Numbered from the stretch's first letter, positions 52,197 through 61,332 are shown. The stretch is DNA of 61,384 nt from GCA-003244245 sp035997545 (GCA_035997545.1 DASYIL010000285.1:1-61384), one strand, 5' to 3'. A program made the numbers and translations. Notes: generated by a model not told the origin, from the letters alone.

Positions 52197-52640
52197 GTGA
52201 GTGCGTCTGGCGTCCCGCCCGAGGTTGATCCGGCTACCAGCGAGCTGATGGCCCAGTGGGCGGACGAGCAGCTCGCCGAGCGGATGGGCATCAAGATCAC
52301 CGAATGGGGCCCGGAGCGGATGGTGGGGACCATGCCGGTGGCGGGCAACCGTCAGCCGTTCGGGCTGCTGCACGGCGCGGCGAATGCGGTGCTGGCCGAG
52401 ACCCTCGGCTCCTTCGCGGCCCTGCTGTGGGGTGGGCCGGACAAGGTTCCGCTGGGGCTGGAGCTGTCCTGCTCACACCACCGGGCGGCCACTGAGGGCG
52501 AGGTCACCGGCGTGTGCACGCCGCTGCACCGCGGCCGCACGGTGGCGACCTTCGAGATCCGGATCAGCGACGAGCCGGGCCGCCCAATCTGCACGGCCCG
52601 GCTGACCTGCATACTTCGGGGTCGCCCACCAGCAGGGTGA
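52197..52640 (+). CDS. PaaI-type hotdog thioesterase
   Basis: A 147-residue single-hotdog acyl-CoA thioesterase. The core is GIKITEWGPERMVGTMPVAGN, then FGLLHGAANAVLAETLGSFA (the active-site helix, with the HG-x(A/G) and a catalytic Glu in LAET), LGLELSCSHHRAATEGEVTG and RTVATFEIRISDEPGRPICT. It fits the PaaI/EntH group that hydrolyses aromatic or aberrant acyl-thioesters. GTG at 52197 has an AGGAGG site six bases upstream; the in-frame TTG at 52146 does not. It is divergent from polA and upstream of the liv operon, in the same direction. Confidence 0.88.
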   Translation: MSASGVPPEVDPATSELMAQWADEQLAERMGIKITEWGPERMVGTMPVAGNRQPFGLLHGAANAVLAETLGSFAALLWGGPDKVPLGLELSCSHHRAATEGEVTGVCTPLHRGRTVATFEIRISDEPGRPICTARLTCILRGRPPAG

Positions 52641-52690
52641 CCCGACGGTCGCCTTGGACCCGGTGCTCGGCGCTGCGCGTCTGACTCATG

Positions 52691-52729
52691 ACCGGACCTG
52701 CCGGTTGGTGAGCGCTGCCGATAGCTCAC
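52691..52729 (+). promoter_or_regulatory. Two adjacent inverted repeats before livH
   Basis: ACCGG/CCGGT (52691-52695 and 52701-52705) and GTGAGC/GCTCAC (52708-52713 and 52724-52729) lie in the 162-base gap between the thioesterase gene and livH. They may be a terminator plus an operator for the liv promoter. The bases between 52730 and the livH start hold a strong GGAGGAGGAGG ribosome site and nothing else notable. Confidence 0.4.
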
Positions 52730-52802
52730 TATGGGCACTCTGTCGGCCAGTGGGGGGACCATCGGATCTCCGCCGACCGTCCGGAGGAGGAGGCGCACGC
52801 CC

Positions 52803-54209
52803 GTGGGACCACCAGGCCCCGTCCGGCGACCGAGCAGGGCGCAGTCCGAGAAACGCACACCCACCCACCGGGCTCCCGGCGCGCTCCGCGCGCTGCTCCA
52901 CGCGCTGGTCGCCCCACTGATCGTTACCGCCACGCTGCTGTGCCTGTCCACGCCGGCACTGGCCGCCCAGCAACCATCCCCCACCCCATCCGCACCGTCG
53001 CAGCCAGCCACGCCCGAGGAGCCGGGACTGCCGGTCAACGGCACGCTGCGCAACGTCGACGGCACGCTGCTCGCCAGCGTCCGGGTGCTGGTCCTTGACG
53101 CCCGCGGCCAGCAGGTCGCCAGCACTGCCTCGGACACCAGCGGTCGCTGGGAGCTGACCGTGCCCAAACCCGGCCAGTACACCTTCCGGATCGACCAGCA
53201 ATCCCTGCCCCGGGGTGTCGAGGTGCTCCAGGGAGAGGTGGTCCGCGAGGTGGCCCCAGGGATGTTGTCGCTGGTCGTGTTCCGATTCGGGGCGCAACGC
53301 GAAGGCTTGCAGACCTCCGCGACCGCACAGGTCGTGCGAGTACTGGTCGACGGTATCCGGTTTGGTCTGGTCATCGGCATCACCGGGGTGGGCCTGTCGC
53401 TGATCTTCGGGACCACCGGGCTGACCAACTTCGCGCACGGCGAGCTGGTCACGATCGGAGCCGTGGTGGCCTGGACGCTGAACGTCACCTTCGGGCTGCA
53501 ACTGATCTGGGCCACCTTGCTGGCCATCGTGGTCGGCGCCGCGCTCGGTGCGGTCAACGATCTAGGCATCTGGCGGCCGATGCGACAGCGCCACGCTGGC
53601 CTCGTCGCCCAGCTGGTGATCTCCATCGGCCTGGCTCTGGCGCTGCGCTACCTGGTGCTGATCTATTTCGGTGGCCAGTCCGAGGCGTTCGCCGACTACA
53701 CCAACCAGGTGGAGCGCAACTACGGCATCATCAGTATCACTGACAAGGATGTCGCCACGATCATGATCAGCCTGGCGGTCCTGGTCGGGATCGCGCTGCT
53801 GCTACAACGGACCCGGATTGGCAAGGCCATGCGCGCGGTATCGGACAACCGGGACCTGGCGGCCTCGTCGGGCATCAATGTCGAGCGGGTCGTGTTGTTC
53901 GTGTGGATCCTGGCCGGCGCGCTGACGGCGCTGGGCGGCGTGCTGTTCGGCCTGTCCGAGCTGGCCGGGACGGTGCAGTACGAGATGGGCTTCACGCTGC
54001 TGCTGCTGATGTTCGCCGGGGTGATCCTGGGCGGGCTGGGCACCGCCTACGGCGCCCTGGTGGGCTGCCTGCTCGTCGGCGTGCTGGTCCAGGTGTCCGC
54101 CCAGATCATCCCGGTCGACCTCAAGTACCTGGGTGGGCTCGCGGTACTCGTCGTCATCCTGGTGATCCGACCACAGGGCCTGCTCGGCAGCCGCGCGCGG
54201 ATCGGGTGA
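52803..54209 (+). CDS. livH: Branched-chain amino acid ABC transporter permease LivH with N-terminal extracytoplasmic domain
   Basis: A 468-residue protein in two parts. A cleavable-type signal (about 30-55, ALLHALVAPLIVTATLLCLS...ALAAQ) is followed by a Pro-rich linker and a carboxypeptidase-regulatory-like beta domain (about 75-170: VNGTLRNVDGTLLASVRVLV, DTSGRWELTVPKPGQYTFRI). The LivH permease follows (about 180-468) with GLSLIFGTTGLTNFAHGELV and the EAA-like RTRIGKAMRAVSDNRDLAASSGI. GTG at 52803 follows GGAGGAGGAGG; an in-frame ATG at 52731 lacks such a site. It is the first gene of livHMGF. The extra domain is unusual next to E. coli LivH but recurs in actinobacteria. Confidence 0.87.
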   Translation: MGPPGPVRRPSRAQSEKRTPTHRAPGALRALLHALVAPLIVTATLLCLSTPALAAQQPSPTPSAPSQPATPEEPGLPVNGTLRNVDGTLLASVRVLVLDARGQQVASTASDTSGRWELTVPKPGQYTFRIDQQSLPRGVEVLQGEVVREVAPGMLSLVVFRFGAQREGLQTSATAQVVRVLVDGIRFGLVIGITGVGLSLIFGTTGLTNFAHGELVTIGAVVAWTLNVTFGLQLIWATLLAIVVGAALGAVNDLGIWRPMRQRHAGLVAQLVISIGLALALRYLVLIYFGGQSEAFADYTNQVERNYGIISITDKDVATIMISLAVLVGIALLLQRTRIGKAMRAVSDNRDLAASSGINVERVVLFVWILAGALTALGGVLFGLSELAGTVQYEMGFTLLLLMFAGVILGGLGTAYGALVGCLLVGVLVQVSAQIIPVDLKYLGGLAVLVVILVIRPQGLLGSRARIG

Positions 54210-54213
54210 GCAG

Positions 54214-55212
54214 ATGATCGACGTCCCGAGCCTGCTCACCAACGGCATCGCAGCGCTGGTCGGTCCCTCGGCGATCTTCTTTGCGTTGCTCGCGATCGGG
54301 CTGAACATTCATTTCGGCTACACCGGTCTGCTCAACTTCGGCCAGATCGGCTTCGCGCTGGTCGGTGGGTACGGCATGGGGATCGCGGTGGTGCAATACG
54401 GCCTGCCGCTGTGGGTGGGCGTGCTGGTAGGGATGGCTGCCGGCGCGGGGCTCGCACTACTGCTCGGGATCCCGACGCTGCGGCTGCGCGCCGACTACCT
54501 GGCGATCGTCACGATCGCGGCTGCCGAAATCTTGCGCCTGATCACCCGGTCGACCTCGATGACCGATTTCTCCGGCGGGACCCAGGGCCTTACCGGCTTC
54601 GGTGGCGGCTTCCGCCAGCTCAGCCCGTTCGACAACGGCCGCTTCTACAACTTCCTCGGAGTACGATTTCTCGGCCAGGACCTATGGTCGATCTGCGTAG
54701 GTTGGACCGTGGTTGGTCTGTCGCTGTTGTTGGTATTCCTCCTGGTGCGCAGCCCGTGGGGCCGGGTGCTCAAGGCAATCCGGGAGGACGAGGACGCGGC
54801 CAGAGCACTGGGAAAGAACGTTTTCGCCTACAAGATGCAAGTATTGGTGCTGGGCGGGATGTTGGGTGCGGTCGGCGGTATCGTCTTCGCGTTGACCACA
54901 CAGTCGCTCACACCAGACTTCTACTCACCACCACAGACCTTCTTCGCCTACGCGGCTCTCATCATCGGTGGGGCCGGCCGGGTGTTCGGCCCGGTGATCG
55001 GCGCAATGATCTTCTGGTTTGTGCTCTCCGTCACGGATAACTTCCTCCGCCAGGCCACCGCGGGCGGTCACCCACTGATCACCTTCATCGACAATCAGGA
55101 TGTCGGCGCGATCCGCTTCGTCTTGGTAGGGGTCGCCCTGGCGCTGCTCATGGCGTTCCGGCCGCAGGGTATCTTCGGTAACAAGAACGAGGTGCTGCTC
55201 GATGCGCGCTGA
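54214..55212 (+). CDS. livM: Branched-chain amino acid ABC transporter permease LivM
   Basis: A 332-residue inner-membrane permease with about nine hydrophobic segments. Family blocks are ALLAIGLNIHFGYTGLLNFGQIGFALVGGYG (shown partly: GYTGLLNFGQIGF), LRLRADYLAIVTIAAAEILRL and the coupling loop RSPWGRVLKAIREDEDAARALGKN. It pairs with LivH as the transmembrane part of a hydrophobic amino acid or amide uptake system. It starts four bases after livH and its end overlaps livG by 11 bases. Confidence 0.93.
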   Translation: MIDVPSLLTNGIAALVGPSAIFFALLAIGLNIHFGYTGLLNFGQIGFALVGGYGMGIAVVQYGLPLWVGVLVGMAAGAGLALLLGIPTLRLRADYLAIVTIAAAEILRLITRSTSMTDFSGGTQGLTGFGGGFRQLSPFDNGRFYNFLGVRFLGQDLWSICVGWTVVGLSLLLVFLLVRSPWGRVLKAIREDEDAARALGKNVFAYKMQVLVLGGMLGAVGGIVFALTTQSLTPDFYSPPQTFFAYAALIIGGAGRVFGPVIGAMIFWFVLSVTDNFLRQATAGGHPLITFIDNQDVGAIRFVLVGVALALLMAFRPQGIFGNKNEVLLDAR

Positions 55213-56206
55213 GCATCCGTTGGCCGGGGTGCCCGCCGAGCCGGGCGCCCCGAAACCGGATCCGGTGCTGGTGATCGATTCGATCACTCGCTCGTTCGGC
55301 GGCCTGCGGGCCGTCGATGTGGCCCATCTGGAATTCCAGCGGGGCTGCATCACGGGGCTGATCGGCCCGAACGGGGCGGGTAAGACCACGCTGTTCAACC
55401 TGCTCACCGGTTTCGACCGGCCCAACACCGGCCGCTGGACCTTCAACGGAACCTCACTGTCCCGGCTCGCCCCACATCAGGTGGCCCGCCGCGGAGTGGT
55501 CCGCACCTTCCAACTCACCAAGGCGCTCGCCAAGATCACCGTGCTGGACAACATGCGCCTGGGCGCCCCGAAACAGACCGGCGAACGGTTTTTCGGTGCC
55601 CTGCTGGGCACCTGGGGCGGGCAGGAGCGGGCCAACACCCGCAAAGCGATGGAACTGCTCACTCGGTTCCGCCTGGACGCCAAGGCCGACGATCTCGCCG
55701 GCTGCCTATCCGGCGGGCAGCGCAAGCTGCTGGAAATGGCCAGGGCACTGATGATGGACCCGACCGTCGTGATGCTCGACGAGCCGATGGCCGGGGTGAA
55801 CCCCGCGCTCACCGAAAATCTTCTCGAGCACGTCAAGTCCCTGCGCGACGACGGCATGACTGTGGTGTTCGTGGAGCACGACATGGACGTCATCCGGGAC
55901 ATCAGTGACTGGGTGGTCGTGATGGCCCAGGGCAAGGTGATCGCCGAGGGCAGGCCGGACGCGCTGTCATCCAATAAGGCGGTTGTCGACGCCTATCTGG
56001 GCGCGCACCACGATCAGGCGCTGGAGTTCGACGCCGAGGGCAACCCGGTGGGACAGACGGCGGTGCTCGTCGCCGAGATTGAAAGCGAGCTCGAGGCGGC
56101 CATCGAACGCGGCGAGGACCTGTCAGCCCCCACGGTGACGAATACCGCGGCGACGAACACCGCGGCGACCGACAATGCCGTCGCACGCCGGGGGAATCGA
56201 CCGTGA
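55202..56206 (+). CDS. livG: Branched-chain amino acid ABC transporter ATPase LivG
   Basis: A 334-residue ABC ATPase. Walker A is LIGPNGAGKTTLFNLL (about 55-70), the signature is LSGGQRKLLEMARALMMDP (about 172-190), and Walker B is VVMLDEPMAGVNP. The last 60 residues or so form an acidic, Thr/Ala-rich tail (TNTAATNTAATDNAVA) absent from E. coli LivG. The ATG at 55202 lies inside livM, giving an 11-base overlap. The stop overlaps livF by four bases (GTGA). Confidence 0.93.
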   Translation: MRAEHPLAGVPAEPGAPKPDPVLVIDSITRSFGGLRAVDVAHLEFQRGCITGLIGPNGAGKTTLFNLLTGFDRPNTGRWTFNGTSLSRLAPHQVARRGVVRTFQLTKALAKITVLDNMRLGAPKQTGERFFGALLGTWGGQERANTRKAMELLTRFRLDAKADDLAGCLSGGQRKLLEMARALMMDPTVVMLDEPMAGVNPALTENLLEHVKSLRDDGMTVVFVEHDMDVIRDISDWVVVMAQGKVIAEGRPDALSSNKAVVDAYLGAHHDQALEFDAEGNPVGQTAVLVAEIESELEAAIERGEDLSAPTVTNTAATNTAATDNAVARRGNRP

Positions 56207-57027
56207 CCGCCTCGGCCGGTAATGGCCCAACTAGCAATGGGTTGTCCCCCGCCGAGTTTGCCGCGACCCGGCAGCGGCACCGCGAGTTGGCCCAGGACGC
56301 GCTGTTGCGGGCCGACGACCTGGTGGCCGGTTACCTGCCCGGCGTGAACATCCTGCGGGACTGCAATTTCTTCCTCCATGATGGCGAAATAGTCGGCATC
56401 ATCGGGCCCAACGGCGCGGGCAAGTCGACGCTGCTCAAAGCGATGTTCGGACTCATCCCGGTGCGTGGTGGCAGTGTCACGCTGCGAGGCACCGACATCA
56501 CCTCGGCCAAGGCTCACGTGCTCGTCACCAAGGGCGTGGGCTATGTGCCGCAGAACAACAACGTGTTCCCCTCGCTGACCATCGAGGAGAACATGCAGAT
56601 GGGCGTATACCTGCGGCCACGTACCTGCACCGCCAGGTTCGACGCGGTGTGCTCGCTGTTCCCGCTGCTGCGCGACCGGCGCAAGACCAAGGCCGGGGCG
56701 CTGTCGGGAGGAGAGCGGCAGATGGTGGCGATGGGCAGGGCGTTGATGATGGAACCGTCGGTCCTGCTGCTCGACGAGCCCTCCGCCGGCCTGTCGCCAA
56801 TGTTCGCCGACGAGGTCTTCGTGCGCTGCAAGAAGATCAATGCAGCCGGTATCTCGATCGTGATGGTCGAGCAGAATGCCCGGCGCTGCCTGCAGGTCTG
56901 CGACCGAGCCTACGTGCTGGACCAAGGCCGCAACGCCTACACCGACACCGGGCTGGCGTTGATGAACGACCCCAAGGTCGTCGAGCTCTACCTGGGCACC
57001 CTGGCCGGATCAAGCGAGGACGGATAG
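56203..57027 (+). CDS. livF: Branched-chain amino acid ABC transporter ATPase LivF
   Basis: A 274-residue ABC ATPase with a 35-residue N-terminal extension before LLRADDLVAGYLPGVNILRD. Walker A is GIIGPNGAGKSTLLKAMFGL (about 66-85), the Q-loop region is VGYVPQNNNVFPSLTIEENM, the signature is LSGGERQMVAMGRALMMEP, and Walker B is VLLLDEPSAGLSP. It completes livHMGF. GTG start overlaps the livG stop. A bidirectional hairpin terminator follows, between livF and the convergent livK. Confidence 0.93.
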   Translation: MTASAGNGPTSNGLSPAEFAATRQRHRELAQDALLRADDLVAGYLPGVNILRDCNFFLHDGEIVGIIGPNGAGKSTLLKAMFGLIPVRGGSVTLRGTDITSAKAHVLVTKGVGYVPQNNNVFPSLTIEENMQMGVYLRPRTCTARFDAVCSLFPLLRDRRKTKAGALSGGERQMVAMGRALMMEPSVLLLDEPSAGLSPMFADEVFVRCKKINAAGISIVMVEQNARRCLQVCDRAYVLDQGRNAYTDTGLALMNDPKVVELYLGTLAGSSEDG

Positions 57028-57032
57028 TTTGA

Positions 57033-57065
57033 GTGGGGGCACCGAGTCTCAACCGGCGCCCCCAC
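57033..57065. terminator. Bidirectional terminator between livF and livK
   Basis: GTGGGGGC (57033-57040) and GCCCCCAC (57058-57065) form an eight-pair GC stem with a 17-base loop in the 41-base gap between two convergent stop codons. A short T-run occurs just before it on the plus strand (ATAGTTTGAG), which serves the minus direction only as A-residues. Confidence 0.75.
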
Positions 57066-57068
57066 CGG

Positions 57069-58397
57069 TCAGCGGGCTCCCACGATGCGGTACTGGATGG
57101 CGGCTTCGTCGATCTTGTTCTGCGGGTTGAACGTCAGGATTCCGTAGGAGCCGACTGCGCGCTCGCCAGCGGCAGTGAAGTCCAGCGTGCCGGTGACACC
57201 GTCGTAGTCGGGATTACCTCCGCTGTCGATGATGTCCCGGCACTGCCGGAAGCTGGTGCACTTCTCGCCGTCCTTGGTGATCCCGTTGATCTCCGAGGCG
57301 ATGTCCACCCCCTTGGTCGACTTCGCCTGCTCGGCGGCCAGCGCGATGAGCACGACAGCGTCGTAGGCCTCACCGGCGTAGGGAAAATTTTCCAGGTTGG
57401 GATTGTCGACCTTCAGGCGCCGCTGGAAATCGGCCGACAGTTTGGTCCGCGGGGAGCTGCCCTTCATGCCGTTGAGCAGCCCCGGCGGCAGACCATTGCC
57501 CAGCGCGCTATCCATGTTGCCATCGGTGCCGTAGACCAGCTTCTGAGCGGGCCCGATCTGCACCTCGCTCATCCGGGCGATAATCTTTTTCGATTCGTCG
57601 AAGCCGATCACCGCGATCGCGTTCGGGTTGAACTGCCGGACGTCGTCGATCTCGGTGTTGTAGGATGTCGCGTTCGGATCGTAGATGATCTTTTGGATCT
57701 GGTTCTGCGGGATGCCGGCGTCACGCAGGTTCTTCACGGTGTTGTCGGCCAGGCCGCTGCCGTAGGGGTCGTTGCGAGCCAGAATGGAGATCCGCTGCGC
57801 ACCATCGGCAGCCATCAGCGCTGCCAGGGCCTGGGCCTGCAGCACGTCCGGCGGAGCGGTCCGAAAGTACAGTCCCTTGTCGGGCCAGCAGGTGAACTCG
57901 TCGGAGGTGTTGGCGGGCGAGAACTCGACCACACCAGCTCCGGTGATCTTGTCGATGACCAGCTTGGTCACACCGGAGGCGGCGGCACCGACAATCGCTT
58001 GGGCGCCCTGGCCGAGTTCGCGGTCCACGGTCTGGTTCGCCGTGTCGGTCCTGTCATCACCGGAGTCACCCCTGATGACGGTAACCGGATTGCCCAGCAC
58101 CCCGCCAGCCGCGTTGATCTCCTTAGTCGCCACGTCGACCGCGGCGATCTCGGGCGGGCCCAGAATGGCCAGGCTTCCGGTCTCGGGCAACAACGTGCCG
58201 ATCTTCAGCGGCGCGGCACTCGGCTGCCCGCTCGCTTTGGCCTGCTCGGGTGCTTCACACTTCTTCGCCGACGGGCTGCCGCCGGCCGGCCCTTGAGCTC
58301 CAGGAGCGGCGGTGTTGCCACCACCGCCGCAACCGGCCATGACGACCGACAGGGCGCCAAGCAGTGCTGCCACGCGGAGCGCGGTGCGCTGGGCCAT
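57069..58397 (-). CDS. livK: Branched-chain amino acid ABC transporter substrate-binding lipoprotein (LivK-like)
   Basis: A 442-residue periplasmic-binding-type lipoprotein. The signal peptide ends in a lipobox LSVVMAGC (C23), followed by a Gly/Ala/Pro linker. The type-I binding fold starts near residue 65 (PLKIGTLLPETGSLAILGPP) and contains VTVIRGDSGDDRTDTANQTV, VGAAASGVTKLVID and YAGEAYDAVVLIALAAEQAK. The ligand is probably a branched-chain amino acid or an amide such as urea; the pocket cannot be read reliably by eye. A GAGGAGA site precedes the ATG at 58397. It faces livHMGF across a shared terminator, so it is transcribed separately, possibly at a higher level. Confidence 0.9.
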   Translation of the reverse strand: MAQRTALRVAALLGALSVVMAGCGGGGNTAAPGAQGPAGGSPSAKKCEAPEQAKASGQPSAAPLKIGTLLPETGSLAILGPPEIAAVDVATKEINAAGGVLGNPVTVIRGDSGDDRTDTANQTVDRELGQGAQAIVGAAASGVTKLVIDKITGAGVVEFSPANTSDEFTCWPDKGLYFRTAPPDVLQAQALAALMAADGAQRISILARNDPYGSGLADNTVKNLRDAGIPQNQIQKIIYDPNATSYNTEIDDVRQFNPNAIAVIGFDESKKIIARMSEVQIGPAQKLVYGTDGNMDSALGNGLPPGLLNGMKGSSPRTKLSADFQRRLKVDNPNLENFPYAGEAYDAVVLIALAAEQAKSTKGVDIASEINGITKDGEKCTSFRQCRDIIDSGGNPDYDGVTGTLDFTAAGERAVGSYGILTFNPQNKIDEAAIQYRIVGAR

Positions 58398-58554
58398 GCA
58401 TGTCTCCTCAGAACAGACGGTGCTGCGGGGGCGCCGGCGTCGGCGTCCCGCAATGCGGTCGTCAGACCGTAATCCTGCCGATGGCGCGGCGGGCACGATC
58501 GGTCGCCTGTCGTGACGAAGATGTGATCCTGCGCCTGACGGCGAGCTGCACTCG

Positions 58555-58600
58555 GCAGTAACCTAAAGCAGTAACCAAAGTTACGCAGTGACCATGTAAC
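58555..58600 (-). promoter_or_regulatory. Repeat cluster upstream of livK
   Basis: On the minus strand GGTTACTGC occurs twice and GGTCACTGC once (plus-strand positions 58555-58563, 58568-58576, 58585-58593), with another GGTTAC ending at 58596. GTAACCAAAGTTAC (58571-58584) is a perfect palindrome. The cluster lies about 160 bases before livK and just after the pdtaR stop. It looks like an operator array for a livK regulator. Spacings are 13 and 17 bases, so it does not match the 11-base GlnR or PhoP pattern. Confidence 0.5.
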
Positions 58601-58606
58601 CCAGGA

Positions 58607-59230
58607 TCAGGACAGGCTCTCCATGACTGCCTGAGCCACCGCCTTCATGGTGGTCCGGCGATCCATCGCATTGCGCTGGATCCAACGGAACGCCTCGGGT
58701 TCGCTGAGTCCATGCCGGGCCATCAGCAGGCCCTTGGCGCGCTCCACCGCTTTGCGGGTCTCCAACCGGTCGGTCAGGCCCGCTACCTCGTTCTCCAGGG
58801 CGATCAGCTCACGAAAGCGAGACACGGCCAGCTCCACCGCAGGCACCAAGTCCTTGCGGCCGAACGGCTTCACCAGGTAGGCCATAGCACCGGCATCGCG
58901 GGCCCGTTCCACCAGCTCACGCTGGCTGAACGCAGTGAGGATCACCACCGGCGCGATACGCCGCTCAGCGATGATCGACGCCGCGTCGATACCGTCCATC
59001 TTCGGCATCTTCACGTCCATGATCACCAGATCGGGCCGCAGCCGCTCGGCCTGCTCGACGGCCTGCTGCCCGTCAGCCGCCTCGCCGACCACGGCGTAAC
59101 CCTCCTCAGCGAGCATCTCGACGAGGTCCAGACGGATCAGCGCCTCATCCTCGGCGACGAGCACGCGACGTGCAGTCGCAGTCCGATCCGGCTCGGCGGG
59201 CATCGCGCTCGCGTCAGCTTGCTGAGTCAC
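58607..59230 (-). CDS. pdtaR: ANTAR-domain response regulator (PdtaR type)
   Basis: A 207-residue two-domain regulator. The receiver (about 21-135) has the acidic pocket VLVAEDEALIRLD, the phospho-acceptor D72 in LVIMDVKMPKMDG, T99 and K121 in AYLVKPFGRKD. The ANTAR RNA-binding domain (about 145-207) has LETRKAVERAKGLLMARHGLSEPEAFRWIQR (shown in part) and AVAQAVMESL. Such proteins act by antitermination, melting terminator hairpins when phosphorylated by PdtaS. The GTG at 59230 has GGGAGG seven bases upstream. The sensor kinase is not in this window. Its position next to a CAA-anticodon tRNA appears conserved in mycobacteria. Confidence 0.94.
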   Translation of the reverse strand: MTQQADASAMPAEPDRTATARRVLVAEDEALIRLDLVEMLAEEGYAVVGEAADGQQAVEQAERLRPDLVIMDVKMPKMDGIDAASIIAERRIAPVVILTAFSQRELVERARDAGAMAYLVKPFGRKDLVPAVELAVSRFRELIALENEVAGLTDRLETRKAVERAKGLLMARHGLSEPEAFRWIQRNAMDRRTTMKAVAQAVMESLS

Positions 59231-59338
59231 CGGCGACCTCCCTTCGTCCGGCCACGCCCCAGCCTGCCACGATAGCGGCCCAGGATCGGAGTCGGGAGCA
59301 TGTCCAACCACCCCGTACAGTGATCCCGCCGACAATCC

Positions 59339-59412
59339 GCCCCCGTAGCCCAACCGGCAGAGGCAACGGACTCAAAACCCGTCCAGTGTGGGTTCGACTC
59401 CCACCGGGGGCA
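59339..59412 (+). tRNA. tRNA with anticodon CAA (tRNA-Leu)
   Basis: Seventy-four bases fold as a cloverleaf. The acceptor GCCCCCG pairs with CGGGGGC, with A as discriminator and no encoded CCA. The D arm is GCC/GGC. The anticodon stem is ACGGA/CCCGT around CTCAAAA, with CAA at 59373-59375. The T arm is GTGGG-TTCGACT-CCCAC. The anticodon-stem pair next to the loop is A-C, a mismatch. The variable loop has only five bases, so this is class-I shape although leucine tRNAs are normally class II. A TACAGT at 59316-59321 is a possible -10. The 3' half borders an integrated element. Confidence 0.88.
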
Positions 59413-59419
59413 CGTACAG

Positions 59420-59470
59420 CATCTACACAAGCAGCGCCTGCCGTCTGAGCAGGCGTTTCTTGTGTAGATG
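59420..59470. terminator. Nested inverted repeat between tRNA and recombinase
   Basis: CATCTACACAAG (59420-59431) and CTTGTGTAGATG (59459-59470) are perfect 12-base arms. They enclose a CGCCTGC/GCAGGCG hairpin with a seven-base loop, followed on the plus strand by TTTCTT. It reads as a terminator for the tRNA. The outer arms are unusually long and AT-richer than their surroundings, so the element may also mark the junction of an integrated element. Confidence 0.75.
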
Positions 59471-61332
59471 ACATGAGTTCGGTGATCCTTTCCGCTGCGT
59501 GGGCTATGTCGGGTAGTTGGTCGGCGGGCAGGCGGATGGTGATGGTCAAGCGGTCGCCCTCGTCGTGCGAGCGGACGGCGAGTTGGCTGATCTCGAACAG
59601 TTTCCGCAGTAGCGCCTCGGGCGCGTCGGCCAGGTTGAGCGCCAGGTAAGGCAGCGCGTCCAGCAATGCGGTGTCCTCGATGCCGGGTCGGCCCGGTTCG
59701 GCCTCGTCGGCGGCGTCGAGTCCAGCGATGGCCGCCAGCGTGGCGGTCTTCTCGGCGTCCAGGTCGTTATAGCTGCCGCGTAGGGCTGTGGTGAACGGGT
59801 CGTCGGGGTCGCCGTCCTGGGCTTGCCGCATGATCGAGTTCTGCCGTCGAGCGATGTCGGCCAGCGTCCGTTGGAGGCGTTGCCGGCCGGTCTGCCGCTC
59901 GCGGGTGGCGCGGTCGTCGACTCCCGCGAGGTCGGCGGCCAGGATCGCACGGCGCTCAGTGCCGAACACCCGGTCGGCGAAGAACCTCGCTACCGCGTCG
60001 AGGATGGCGTCTTCGCGCACGTAGACGGCCTTGGGGTGGCCCGTGTACTTGTCCGGCCGACCCCGGTTGTTGTTGCGGGGCCAGCACAGGTAGTAGGCGC
60101 GCGTTTGGCGATGGGTGCCGAACATCCGCCGTCCGCACGCGCAGAACACCATGCCCCGCAACACATACGTACGCCGCGTCTCAGGGTGCGCGTTGGCGGC
60201 GTTGCCGTCGCGGGAGCCACGCTTGGTCGCCCGGCGGGCGTTGAGTTCGTCGTACATCCACTTCGGGATCAGCGGCTCGTGCGCGGGCTCGGTGGACCAC
60301 ACCCACTTCACCGGGTCGTTGACCTTCCCATGCCGAGATCGGGACGCACGCCGGTTGAACACCTGGAACCCGGTGTACTTGGGGTTCTTCAAGATCTCGT
60401 AGACGCTGGTCTTGCCCCACGCCCCGCGTGCTCTCGTCTTGCCGGGCGGTTCGGGTGGCGGGTACTTGGTCGGGTCGGTGTTGAGCGGTCGGCGATGGTG
60501 TCGTAGCCCAGGCCCTCGTGGTAGCGCCACAACGCGATCTGCGTGACCGTCTCCGCGCGCACCCCGTCGGGTTCCAGCCGGGTCTTGACCTGCCCTTTCG
60601 CGGCCTTGGCGGGGTTGGTGTGCCGGAACGTCTTGGCCTTGTACCCGTAGCAGGGTTTGCCGATGTTCCAACCCTCACGCACATGCGTGCACAGCCCTCC
60701 CCAGGATTGTTCGAGGGTGTTGAGGACTTCGTACTCGGCCACGGACTGGTTGATCCGCCGCTGCAAGATCCGCTGCGCCCGGCTGCCGCTGACGGTGATC
60801 GGCTCGTTCGAGGCGAACAGCGGCACCTCGGCGCGTTCCAACGCCCGCTCCACCGACAGGCCCTCGAACGCGCGGCGGGCGACGCGGGAGATGCTCTCGC
60901 AGATCACCACATCGAATCGACGACCGGGATGGGCCGCCTCGTCGAGCAGGTCGGTGATGCCCCCGTCGCGGGCGATGGGGATGTCGAACCGCTCATAGTT
61001 CGAGCCCTGGCCGCGCGCGTCGAGGTCCATCCGTCCGGACTCGACGTCGTAGAAGTGCGCGACGATCACCCACGACTCGGGGATCGCGGTCTTGCAGTTC
61101 CCCAACTGCCGCACCAGCGATTGACGCGGGTCCTGCTGGTCCTCCGTGGACGTGCGGCCGAGGAACGCCACCCGCACCTCGTCAGCCAGCAGCGCGGTGG
61201 GCATCCCCAACGGCGACACCGCGTAGTCCGACAGGCCGGACGGCCCGGACACCTGGACGGTCGCCGACAGAGACGCGGCCCTCCGGGTCAAGGCTGGTGC
61301 CGGTGGGTTGACGGTCACCTCGTCGGGTGTGG

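Noticed and set aside
57033..58472. A 479-codon plus-strand open frame opposite livK
   Set aside because: The minus strand has a lipobox and a periplasmic-binding fold; the plus frame has no family features.
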